DNA from: Ottowia flava
GTDB taxonomy: Bacteria; Pseudomonadota; Gammaproteobacteria; Burkholderiales; Burkholderiaceae_C
Direction of reading: 5' to 3'
Length of the DNA stretch: 64,000 nt
Assembly (NCBI RefSeq): GCF_008017535.1
Contig: NZ_VRUA01000001.1
Location: 310,001 to 374,000, forward strand
Shown here: in pieces, positions 54,786 through 63,034 of the stretch
Layout of the letters: every line of letters starts with the position of its first letter
How positions within the stretch are numbered: the first letter of the stretch is position 1
Notes under the pieces: model-generated
What the model was told of the DNA's origin: nothing
Databases searched by the model: none
The model's input: the letters and a program-made list of their open reading frames with translations, nothing else
Program-made: the position numbers and the translations under genes

Positions 54786-56429
54786 TCACACGTCGATCGC
54801 CGCGGCCGACCCGGCCTGTTTGCGCAGCTCGAACTTCTGGATCTTGCCGGTGCTGGTCTTGGGCAGCTCGCCGAACACGATGGCGCGCGGCACCTTGAAG
54901 CCGGCCAGGTGCTGCTTGCAGTGCGCGACGATGTCGGCCCCGGTCACTTCGGCGCCGGGCTTCAGCTCCAGGAAGGCGCACGGCGTCTCGCCCCATTTCG
55001 GGTCGGGCTTGGCCACCACGGCGGCAGCCAGCACAGCGGGGTGGCGGTAGAGCACGTCTTCGACCTCGATCGACGAGATGTTCTCGCCGCCTGAGATGAT
55101 GATGTCCTTGCTGCGGTCCTTGATCTTGATGTAGCCGTCGGGGTACTGCACGGCAAGGTCGCCCGAATGGAACCAGCCGCCGGCAAAAGCCTCTGCGGTG
55201 GCCTTGGGGTTCTTCAGGTAGCCCTTCATGGCGATGTTGCCGCGGAACATGATCTCGCCCATGGTTTCACCGTCCAGCGGAACAGGCTGCATGGTTTCGG
55301 GGTTGATCACGCGCGCATCGCGCTGCAGGTGGTAGCGCACGCCCTGGCGCGCGTTCAGGCGCGCGCGCTCGCCGATGTCCAGGCTGTCCCAGCTCGCGTG
55401 CTTGGCGCACACGGTGGCGGGGCCATACACCTCGGTCAGGCCGTAAACGTGGGTCAGGTCGAACCCCATTTCCTCCATGCCCTCGATCATCGACGCCGGG
55501 GGCGCAGCGCCCGCCACCATGGCCTTCACGCCGCGCGGCACACCCTGCTTCAGTTCGGCGGACGCATTCACCAGCAGGCCGTGCACGATGGGCGCGCCGC
55601 AGTAGTGCGTGACCCCGTGGTCGCGAATGGCGTCAAAGATCGCCTTGGCGTCCACGCGGCGCAGGCACACGTTGACGGCCGCGCGCGCCGCCACCGTCCA
55701 GGGGAAGCACCAGCCGTTGCAGTGGAACATGGGCAGCGTCCACAGGTACACGGCGTGCTTGGGCAGGTCCCATTCCAGGATGTTGGACACCGCATTGGTG
55801 GCCGCGCCGCGGTGGTGGTAGACCACGCCTTTCGGGTTGCCCGTGGTGCCGCTGGTGTAGTTGAGCGCGATGGCATCCCACTCGTCGCCGGGGTAGTGCC
55901 ATTCGAACGTGGGGTCGCCCGTGGCAACAAAGGCGTCGTAGGTCGTCGTGCCCAGCTTCTGGCCTTCGCCGAAGAGTGGGTCTTCCACATCGATCACCAG
56001 CAGGGGCGTCTTGGACTGGCGCAGCGTGAGTGCCTTCTTCACGATGCTGGCGAATTCTGGGTCGATGATCAGGGCCTTGGCCTCGCCGTGATCGAGCATG
56101 AAGGCGACCGCCTCGGGGTCGAGACGCGTGTTCAGGGTGTTGAGCACGGCGCCGGCCATGGGCACGCCGAAGTGCGCCTCCACCATCGGCGGCGTGTTGG
56201 GCAGCATCACCGCCACGGTGTCGTTCTTGCCGATGCCCACCTTTTGCAGCGCGCTGGCCAGTTGTCGGCAGCGCGCGTAGGTCTCACCCCAGTTGCGTCG
56301 CAGATCACCGTGCACGATGGCCAGGCGGTCGGGGTAGACCTCGGCCGTGCGCTGAATGAAGGCCAGCGGCGTGAGCGGCGCGAAGTTGGCCTCGGTGCGC
56401 GGCAAGTCGGTGTCAAAGATGCTGGCCAT
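54786..56429 (-). CDS. AMP-forming acyl-CoA synthetase
   Basis: The 547-residue protein has the AMP-binding motif NYTSGTTGNPKGVVYHHRG, GLTEVYGP, GWFHSGDLAV and the C-terminal catalytic lysine in STGKIQKFELRK. Resembles medium-chain or aryl acyl-CoA synthetases (FadD3/AlkK-like). It activates a carboxylic acid as CoA thioester. The substrate is uncertain; the thioesterase and keto-acid operon next door suggest an aromatic or short-chain acid. ATG at 56429 has a CAGGAGAC site; the open frame beyond is not coding. Confidence 0.92.
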   Translation of the reverse strand: MASIFDTDLPRTEANFAPLTPLAFIQRTAEVYPDRLAIVHGDLRRNWGETYARCRQLASALQKVGIGKNDTVAVMLPNTPPMVEAHFGVPMAGAVLNTLNTRLDPEAVAFMLDHGEAKALIIDPEFASIVKKALTLRQSKTPLLVIDVEDPLFGEGQKLGTTTYDAFVATGDPTFEWHYPGDEWDAIALNYTSGTTGNPKGVVYHHRGAATNAVSNILEWDLPKHAVYLWTLPMFHCNGWCFPWTVAARAAVNVCLRRVDAKAIFDAIRDHGVTHYCGAPIVHGLLVNASAELKQGVPRGVKAMVAGAAPPASMIEGMEEMGFDLTHVYGLTEVYGPATVCAKHASWDSLDIGERARLNARQGVRYHLQRDARVINPETMQPVPLDGETMGEIMFRGNIAMKGYLKNPKATAEAFAGGWFHSGDLAVQYPDGYIKIKDRSKDIIISGGENISSIEVEDVLYRHPAVLAAAVVAKPDPKWGETPCAFLELKPGAEVTGADIVAHCKQHLAGFKVPRAIVFGELPKTSTGKIQKFELRKQAGSAAAIDV

Positions 56430-56860
56430 GGGTGTCTCCTGTGGGGCGGGCGGTGGCTTGGGCGCGGTGCGGACGCACCGTAGCGCGCGTGCGAATCGGT
56501 CAATTTCATGATAGCCAGCCAAGCTGGCCTTGGTCTGACAGCCAGCACATCGGGACAAACCCGCATCCACCGGCCAGCCGCAGGGGCGTTGCCGGTGCCC
56601 GAACGCCATGCGCACGGTGGCGGCCGTCGCTTTGCCCTGGTGGCAGCCATCGAGGCCGGAGGACGGCAGACCTCGCACATTCAGGCATCAAAACAGCCTA
56701 CAGCCCCCTGTAGATCTTCGCTAACAGCTACTCTTTAAAGAGCAAACGGCTGTTCTGGCAACCGTGCAGCGCGCGCCCTCTCACCCGTTGCGTCAAGCCA
56801 GCGCGCTGACCAAGCCCTGCTCTGGCCCACCTGGCGGCGTCTCAACAGGTGGGTACTTGT
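56430..56860. other. Intergenic region between acyl-CoA synthetase and thioesterase
   Basis: This 431-base gap contains a family A repeat (56681-56746) and little else. It probably separates two transcripts. Confidence 0.55.
56681..56746 (-). repeat. Family A dispersed repeat, diverged
   Basis: On the minus strand: GCTCTTTAAAGAGTAGCTG, TTAGCGAAGAT and GGGGGCTGTAGGCTG. The first part includes a perfect 12-base palindrome CTCTTTAAAGAG. Confidence 0.65.
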
Positions 56861-57316
56861 TCACTGGCGCGGCGCCATCAGCCCCTGTTGGCGCGCTTGG
56901 GCGGTGATCGCCGCGCGGATGTCGTCCGGCACCGCGACCGACTGGTGCGTGGCCAGCGAGGTGGTGACCAGCACCTGGCGCATCGTGATGCGCTGGGCGC
57001 CATCCGACCCAACACAACGCACCTGCAACTCGATCGACTTGCTGCCCAGCCGCATGACGCCCAGGCTGAGCGTCACGGTCTCGCCAAAGCTGCTGGGTGC
57101 GCGGAAATCGACGCTGAGGTGCGCTGTGGGCACGCCGATGCGGCGCGTAGTGATCAGCTGCTCGAACGGGATGCACAGGCCCTGCGTGAACCAGTCTTCG
57201 ACCAGGCCGTTGAACATCACGAAATACTGCGGATAGAAGACGATGCCGGCCGGATCGCAGTCCGAAAAGCGGATCCGCCGGGCGAGCTCGAAATCGGGGG
57301 TCCAGTCGCCAGCCAT
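56861..57316 (-). CDS. Acyl-CoA thioesterase, 4-hydroxybenzoyl-CoA type
   Basis: The 151-residue hot-dog protein has the active-site motif FSDCDPAGIVFYPQYF (about residues 17-32), typical of 4-hydroxybenzoyl-CoA thioesterases (FcbC-like/YbgC-like). It cleaves a CoA thioester. It lies 13 bases after the Bug receptor gene, in the catabolic operon. Confidence 0.9.
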   Translation of the reverse strand: MAGDWTPDFELARRIRFSDCDPAGIVFYPQYFVMFNGLVEDWFTQGLCIPFEQLITTRRIGVPTAHLSVDFRAPSSFGETVTLSLGVMRLGSKSIELQVRCVGSDGAQRITMRQVLVTTSLATHQSVAVPDDIRAAITAQARQQGLMAPRQ

Positions 57317-57329
57317 CAGCGCACGGCCC

Positions 57330-58319
57330 TCATTCGGCCTTGATCGACCGCGCCTTGACGATGCGGCTGAACAGCTCGGTCTCGGCGCGAACCTGGGATT
57401 TGAATTGGTCCGGCGAGATCGGCATGGCGTCGGCCCCCATCTCGGCGAACTTGGCGCGAATGGCCGGTTCGGCCAGCTGGCGATTGATCTCGCGGTTGAG
57501 CAGCGTCACCACCTCGGCCGGCATACCCGCGGGCCCGTACACACCGAACAAGGTGTCGGCGAACACGTCCGGAATGCCGTTTTCGGTGAACGTCGGTGCG
57601 CTCGGGTAGTTGGGCGTGCGCGCTTTGCTGGCCACCGCCAGCAGCTTGAGCTTGCCGGTCTTGACCATCGGGAACACCGTCCCCGGTGCAAACGCAAAGT
57701 CGATCTGCCCGGCCATCACGTCCTGGATCGCCGGCGCCGCGCCGCGGTAAGGGATGTGCGTGGCGAAGATGCCCGCGCCCTGCTTGAACAGCTCGCCGCC
57801 GATGTGCGGCGTGGTGCCCGTGCCGGCCGAGCCGTAGCTCATCTTGCCCGGGTGCGCCTTGGCGTAGGCCACGAAGGCCTTCAGGTCGTTCGGCGGCAAC
57901 GTGGGGCGGGTGACCAGGAATAGCTGGCTATTGGCCAGCAAGGCGATGTGCTGCAACTGCTTGGCCGGATCGAACGGCATGGCGCTGAACATCGACGGGT
58001 TGACCGACTCGGTGGTGCTCACGGTCACCAGAAAGGTGTGGTCGTCCTTGGCGCGCAGCATTTCGACGCCGGCCACGTTGCCACCGGCGCCGCCCCGGTT
58101 GTCGATCACCACCGGTTGGCCCAACGCCTGCGTCAGGGCGGGCTGGATCGCCCGCATCATCACATCGGCCAGGCCGCCCGGCGGAAAGGCGACAACGAAG
58201 CGGACCGGGCGCGTCGGCCAGGTGCGGGCCTGCGCGCGCGCGGCCAGACTGGGCGCGGCGATCAGGGCCGCCAGGGCAGACAGGTGTGCGGTGGCGCGAC
58301 GGCGGTTGGGCAGACTCAT
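57330..58319 (-). CDS. Bug-type periplasmic solute-binding protein (TctC family)
   Basis: A 329-residue secreted receptor with a signal peptide (AALIAAPSLAARAQA, cut near residue 31) followed by the family start WPTRPVRFVVAFPPGG. Bug proteins capture carboxylates. No TctA or TctB genes are next to it, as is common for Bug paralogues. In this operon the ligand may be an aromatic acid. It is 45 bases downstream of iorB. Confidence 0.92.
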   Translation of the reverse strand: MSLPNRRRATAHLSALAALIAAPSLAARAQARTWPTRPVRFVVAFPPGGLADVMMRAIQPALTQALGQPVVIDNRGGAGGNVAGVEMLRAKDDHTFLVTVSTTESVNPSMFSAMPFDPAKQLQHIALLANSQLFLVTRPTLPPNDLKAFVAYAKAHPGKMSYGSAGTGTTPHIGGELFKQGAGIFATHIPYRGAAPAIQDVMAGQIDFAFAPGTVFPMVKTGKLKLLAVASKARTPNYPSAPTFTENGIPDVFADTLFGVYGPAGMPAEVVTLLNREINRQLAEPAIRAKFAEMGADAMPISPDQFKSQVRAETELFSRIVKARSIKAE

Positions 58320-58364
58320 GCAGGCTCCAGACTTCGGCTCAAAAAAAGAACAGGACGGCTCAGG

Positions 58365-59912
58365 TCAGCGCGGCGGCACAGCCAGCGCATCGGCCGCGAA
58401 CAGGGCGCGCTCGGCCACATCGAGCGCACGGCCCTCGGCGTCCTTCAGCGCAGCCTCGCGCAGCTCGCGCAAACGTGCGGCCGCTTCCGGACGGCCCTCC
58501 AGGCGGCGCGCAGCGTGCATCAGCCGGTCGAAGCGGCTCTGGCCACGCGCATGGGTGTCGCTGTAGCCTTTGACGAGCCGACGGCAATGCAATATCTCGG
58601 CGGCCAGCGCACGGTCACCCGTGTTCACGGCGCGCCGCGCCTCGGCCAGCCACTGCTCCAGGTGCAAAACCTCGGCCGCATGCCTTCGGCTGCCACGGCG
58701 CCACCGGCGCAAACCCGCCGCCATGCGCAGTTGCAGGAATCCGCCGATGGTGTGCGTCTGAATCCGCCGCCCGTGCGCCAATCGGCGCTGCAAGGATTCG
58801 CTGAGCCATGGGCTCGATTCAATGCGCTTGGCCCAGCGCTCGGGCAGCAGGCCCAGCACTTCTTCCAGGCGCGGGTGGAAGAACTCTTCCAGGCCGAGCA
58901 CGTCATCGGCGCCCGCGCCCACTTCGCCGCGCACCCGTTCATCGCGCGTGGCGCGGGTCTTGAGGTCGGCCACCCGGATCACGTCGTCGTAGGCCATGGC
59001 CACCGCGATCCAGCGCGCAGCAGCGATGGTGAGCATTGCGCTCGCGTCGCCCGCAGCCGCATCCGAATCGGCAAAGGGCCGCACGCGGCTCAGATATTCG
59101 TGGCCGTAGTCCACGTCCTGCCATTCGGTCACGCGAGCCAGGCCTTCGCCAAGCCAGTTCCATGCGGCCGCAGGAAACTCTCGGCGAACCTGCTCCACCA
59201 GAGCTTCCAGGGGGGCATGGGCAACGCGTTCCGGCAGCGCGCGCGGCGCGGTCTGCATGGCGTCGGCGGGGTTGTCGAGCGTCGGCAGGGCCTGCTGTTC
59301 GCGCGCGAGCAGCGCGGCGGCCCGCATGGCCGCCAGGCTCGGCTTCACACCCACCCCGCCGCGCTCGACCACCGCCTCGAAATCGGCCGCGTCGAAGGGC
59401 AGCACGCCGCTGCCAGCCAGCGCGCCAAACAGGCAGGCCGAGATCACGCTGCCGTGGCGCACGGCCAGCGCCTGCATGTCGTCGGCCACCACCCGCTGCG
59501 CCGCGGTCTGCACGACAGAAAGCACGGCACTGCTGTCGGCCGTACCGTTGCCGGGCGCCATCTTCTCCTGAACCGCATAGGTCCGGTGGCTGCTGGTGAT
59601 GACCGTGGTGCGGTTGGGCGTGACAAAGCCGCGCTCGACCGAGCGGCCCGCCTCCATCAGCTCGGCCGCGATCAGGATGTCCACCTCGCCTGGCACGGGC
59701 ATCAGCGCCAGCACGGGTTCGCGGCCCGGCGTGGGCTCAGCCAGCTCGATGTAGTAGATGGTGGCGCCCGTGCGCTGAGCGACGCCCGCGACGGAGGTGG
59801 CCTGCGCCGTCCAGCCTGCGTGCTCGGCCAGGTCGACGATCCAGTCCACCAGCACGCCGCCGCCCTGCCCGCCGAGCGCCAGCACGGCGATGGTGATCAG
59901 GCGCGGCTTCAT
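58365..59912 (-). CDS. iorB: Indolepyruvate oxidoreductase, beta subunit, long form
   Basis: The 515-residue protein has the gamma/beta oxidoreductase domain in residues 1-200 (VLALGGQGGGVLVDWIV). A further ~310 residues with helices and basic patches make it much longer than the short archaeal IorB. This longer form occurs in betaproteobacteria. With IorA it oxidises an aryl-pyruvate to aryl-acetyl-CoA and CO2. ATG at 59912 overlaps the iorA stop by four bases. Confidence 0.88.
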   Translation of the reverse strand: MKPRLITIAVLALGGQGGGVLVDWIVDLAEHAGWTAQATSVAGVAQRTGATIYYIELAEPTPGREPVLALMPVPGEVDILIAAELMEAGRSVERGFVTPNRTTVITSSHRTYAVQEKMAPGNGTADSSAVLSVVQTAAQRVVADDMQALAVRHGSVISACLFGALAGSGVLPFDAADFEAVVERGGVGVKPSLAAMRAAALLAREQQALPTLDNPADAMQTAPRALPERVAHAPLEALVEQVRREFPAAAWNWLGEGLARVTEWQDVDYGHEYLSRVRPFADSDAAAGDASAMLTIAAARWIAVAMAYDDVIRVADLKTRATRDERVRGEVGAGADDVLGLEEFFHPRLEEVLGLLPERWAKRIESSPWLSESLQRRLAHGRRIQTHTIGGFLQLRMAAGLRRWRRGSRRHAAEVLHLEQWLAEARRAVNTGDRALAAEILHCRRLVKGYSDTHARGQSRFDRLMHAARRLEGRPEAAARLRELREAALKDAEGRALDVAERALFAADALAVPPR

Positions 59913-62128
59913 CGCGCAGCCTCGGCCGTGGACTGCCCAGTGGGGTGAAGCTGCCGCGTGGCCTGCTCGCGTTCGCTGCCGCGCCGCAACCACCCGATGA
60001 CGGAGCGGCGCCACGAAGCCACCCACCGATCGCGCGCGGTCGGGTTGTGCACCTTCTGGGCCTTGTAGAACGACGGGCACAGCACGGCCGCGTCGGCCAC
60101 TTCGCCGCAATGGCCGCACGCCACGCAATGCTCGTCCACGTGCGCGACGGGGTCTGGCTTGAGCGCGTCGCCGCTGGGGGCGAGCGTGAGGCTGGGGCAG
60201 CCGGAAACCCGCATGCACGCATGGTCGCCGGAACACACCGCAGCGTCGACGCCGAAGCGCTCCTTGACGACGCGATCTCCTTTTTTGATAGCTGCCGCCG
60301 CGCGTGGTTTCTCGCGTCGCTGCCGATTGAGCATGCATTCGCTCTGCGCGATGATGACCTTCGGCCCGGGCGCGGTGCTGGTCAGCGCCTCGCGCATCAT
60401 GTCGCGCATGGCTGTCACGTCGTAGGTGCGCGGCAGCGTACGCGCCCATTGCACGCCCACGCCGCGCACGGCGCGCTCGATCGGGTGCATCGTGCTGCGG
60501 TTGGGGTTGGTGTTGCGCGACGAGGGTATGTCCTGGCCGCCCGTGGCAGCTGAGTAGTTGTTGTCAACGATCACGAACACGTTGTCGTGCTGGTTGAACA
60601 CCGCATTGCCGATGCCCGAGGTCAGCCCGTTGTGCCAGAAGCCGCCATCGCCCATGAAGGCAATCGCCTTCTTGCCCGCGCCCAGTTGCCCGCCCGCATT
60701 GAAGGCCGATGCGCTGCTGGCGCCCAGGCCGTAGCCCATCGTGGTGGCGCCGATGTTGAACGGCGGCATGATCGAAAACAGGTGGCAGCCGATGTCGGCC
60801 GAGACGTGGTGCTGCCCCAACTCCTGCTCGACCAGTTTCAGCGACGAGAAGATCGGTCGCTCCGGGCATCCCACGCACAGCCCGGGCGGGCGGGGTGGCA
60901 GCAGGCCTGACACGGCCGCTGCCGCTGCCGCAGGCGCAGCCACTGCAGCGGGCGCGGTGGGCGTCGGCAAACTGATGGCCACGGGCGCCGCCAGGGCTGC
61001 CGGATGGTGTTGCTGAAAAAAGGCCTTGAGCCCCTGGCGCAGGACGTTGACCGTGTAGTCGCCCCCCATCGGCAGCATGTCCTTGCCATGCACGACGGTG
61101 TTGACACCATGGCGACGCAAGATGGTGTTGAGATGTTGCTCGTGGTAATCGGGCTGGCCTTCTTCGACCACCAGCACAGCGCTTTTGCCGCCGCAAAAGC
61201 GCAGCACCTCTTCTTCAACCAGCGGGTAGGCCACGTTCAGGATGTACTGCGGAACACGGCTGGTGCCAAACAGATCAGCCATATCGAGCAGGTGCAGCGC
61301 ACGCTGCACGTTGTTGCTCATGCCACCCAGCAGCACGATGCCGATGTGATCAAGGTCACCCGGCACGAACTCGTTGAGTTGATGTTCTGCGATGTAGCGC
61401 ACCGCGGCCGGCCAGCGCTGCTCGATTTTTTCGCGCTCGTGCAGGAACGAGGCTGGCGGCAACACGATGCGGTTGACGTCGCGCCGGGGCTGCTCCAGCG
61501 CCTGCTTCAGGCTGAACTCGGGCCGGCGGTTTTCCTGCGTGATGAACTTTCCGTGCAGGTGGCAGGAGCGGATGCGCAACTCCAGCATCACCGGGGTTTG
61601 GCTGGCCTCGGACAGCGCAAAGCCATCGTGCACGGCCTTCACGATGGACGGCAGATGCGGCTTGGGATCGAGCAGCCACATCTGTGACTTCATGGCAAAC
61701 GCGTGGGTTCGCTCCTGCATGATCGAGGAGCCTTCGCCGTAGTCCTCGCCCACGATGATGAGCGCGCCGCCGGTCACCCCGCCCGACGCCAGGTTGGCCA
61801 GTGCGTCGGACGCCACATTGGTGCCGACCGTGGATTTCCAGGTGACGGCGCCGCGCACCGGGTAGTTGACCGAGGCCGACAGCGCGGCCGCGGCTGCCGC
61901 CTCGCTCGCGGCCGGCTCGAAATACACCCCCAGCTCGCGCAGGATCGGCTGCGCATCGGAGAGCACATCCATCAGGTGCGAGATCGGCGAGCCCTGGTAG
62001 CCGGTCACGTAGCCGACGCCGCACTCCAGCAGTGCCTTGGTCACGGCCAGAATGCCTTCGCCGCGAAACTCGGTGCCTGCAGGCACGCGCAACTGCTCTA
62101 CTTCCTTCGCGAAGGAACGCTCAGCCAT
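59909..62128 (-). CDS. iorA: Indolepyruvate ferredoxin oxidoreductase, alpha subunit
   Basis: The 739-residue protein has an N-terminal pyruvate-type domain (GYVTGYQGSPISHLMDV), a thiamine diphosphate site (FMGDGGFWHNGLTSGI then DNNYSAATGGQ) and a C-terminal ferredoxin region with CVACGHCGE and CPSFYKA. It decarboxylates an aromatic 2-keto acid oxidatively, using an iron-sulfur acceptor. The ATG at 62128 begins MAERSFAKEVEQLRVP. The linker near 60281-60312 holds a family A fragment read in frame. Confidence 0.92.
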   Translation of the reverse strand: MAERSFAKEVEQLRVPAGTEFRGEGILAVTKALLECGVGYVTGYQGSPISHLMDVLSDAQPILRELGVYFEPAASEAAAAAALSASVNYPVRGAVTWKSTVGTNVASDALANLASGGVTGGALIIVGEDYGEGSSIMQERTHAFAMKSQMWLLDPKPHLPSIVKAVHDGFALSEASQTPVMLELRIRSCHLHGKFITQENRRPEFSLKQALEQPRRDVNRIVLPPASFLHEREKIEQRWPAAVRYIAEHQLNEFVPGDLDHIGIVLLGGMSNNVQRALHLLDMADLFGTSRVPQYILNVAYPLVEEEVLRFCGGKSAVLVVEEGQPDYHEQHLNTILRRHGVNTVVHGKDMLPMGGDYTVNVLRQGLKAFFQQHHPAALAAPVAISLPTPTAPAAVAAPAAAAAAVSGLLPPRPPGLCVGCPERPIFSSLKLVEQELGQHHVSADIGCHLFSIMPPFNIGATTMGYGLGASSASAFNAGGQLGAGKKAIAFMGDGGFWHNGLTSGIGNAVFNQHDNVFVIVDNNYSAATGGQDIPSSRNTNPNRSTMHPIERAVRGVGVQWARTLPRTYDVTAMRDMMREALTSTAPGPKVIIAQSECMLNRQRREKPRAAAAIKKGDRVVKERFGVDAAVCSGDHACMRVSGCPSLTLAPSGDALKPDPVAHVDEHCVACGHCGEVADAAVLCPSFYKAQKVHNPTARDRWVASWRRSVIGWLRRGSEREQATRQLHPTGQSTAEAAR
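60281..60312 (+). repeat. Family A repeat fragment inside iorA
   Basis: TTGATAGCTGCCGCCGCGCG resembles the first two hairpins only. It is translated on the opposite strand, in a non-catalytic segment of IorA. Confidence 0.4.
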
Positions 62129-62153
62129 ACGGTCACTCTCCGGGAAAGGGAAT

Positions 62154-62939
62154 TCAGGCGGCTTGCGGCACCAGCGCCAGCACGCGCAGGGGCGAGCCCG
62201 AGCCACCCTGGATCTTCAGCGGCGCCGCGAGGATCACCGCGCCCGTGGGCGGCAGCTGGTCGACGTTGGTCAAGCACTGCAGGCCGTATTTGTTGGCCCC
62301 GTGCATCAGCGTGTGGCACGGGTAGCCGATGGGCCACGCGTAGCTCTGGCCGGCGTCGGTGTTGATGGTCTCGACGGCAAAGCCGCGCACGTCGCGGCCG
62401 ATCATCCATTCGACCGCGGCCTGCGTCGGGCCTGGCGTGTGAGCGCCGTCGTCCTTCAGGTTGACGAAGCTTGCCGGGTCCTGGATGCGACGGCTCCAGT
62501 CGGTGCGAAAGACGACCCAGGCGCCCGCCGGTATGCGGCCGTGCTGGGCTTCCCAGGCCTCGAGAAACGGCACATCCAGCAACCAGTCGTCGTTGGCGGC
62601 GACCTCGGCGCTCGCGTCCACAACGCAGGCTGGGCCAATGAAAACCTTCGGGTCAATGGTATCAACCGTGTTGTTGGCGTGGCCCTTCCCGGTAATCCAG
62701 TGGGCCGGCGCGTCAAAGTGAGTACCCGTGTGCTCACCGCAGGAGAAGTTGTTCCAGTACCAGCCCGGGCCTTTCTCGTCGTAGCGGGAGATGGTTTCCT
62801 GCTTGAACGCCCAGACCTGACCGAACTCGGGCGGCAGCACCAACGGAGGGAAGTCGGGCGAAAGCGTCTGGGTCAGGTCCACGATGCGCAGGGCGCCACT
62901 GGCGATGTCGCCGGCGAAGTCAGCGAGCGAAACGGTCAT
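62154..62939 (-). CDS. Kynurenine formamidase-like cyclase
   Basis: The 261-residue protein has the metal motif HTGTHFDAPAHW (about residues 71-82), typical of the cyclase/arylformamidase family. It probably hydrolyses an aromatic amide or a cyclic ester. It is the first gene of the operon cyclase-iorA-iorB-Bug-thioesterase, so its product should feed the keto-acid oxidoreductase. The exact substrate is unknown; tryptophan-derived or indole-type acids are candidates. A perfect palindrome lies 18 bases upstream. Confidence 0.88.
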   Translation of the reverse strand: MTVSLADFAGDIASGALRIVDLTQTLSPDFPPLVLPPEFGQVWAFKQETISRYDEKGPGWYWNNFSCGEHTGTHFDAPAHWITGKGHANNTVDTIDPKVFIGPACVVDASAEVAANDDWLLDVPFLEAWEAQHGRIPAGAWVVFRTDWSRRIQDPASFVNLKDDGAHTPGPTQAAVEWMIGRDVRGFAVETINTDAGQSYAWPIGYPCHTLMHGANKYGLQCLTNVDQLPPTGAVILAAPLKIQGGSGSPLRVLALVPQAA

Positions 62940-62956
62940 GCTTGTCTCCTGGTATT

Positions 62957-62974
62957 TTGTTTAAGCTTAAACAA
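62957..62974. promoter_or_regulatory. Perfect 18-bp palindrome upstream of the catabolic operon
   Basis: TTGTTTAAGCTTAAACAA is self-complementary. It lies 18 bases before the cyclase ATG and 61 before dnaG. Shape and position suggest a MarR- or TetR-type operator, but no regulator gene is present in the window. Confidence 0.72.
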
Positions 62975-63034
62975 TCTGCCATGGCCCGTCAAAGAAATCC
63001 TGATGGCGGGAAACCCTGAGAAACGCCTGCGACA

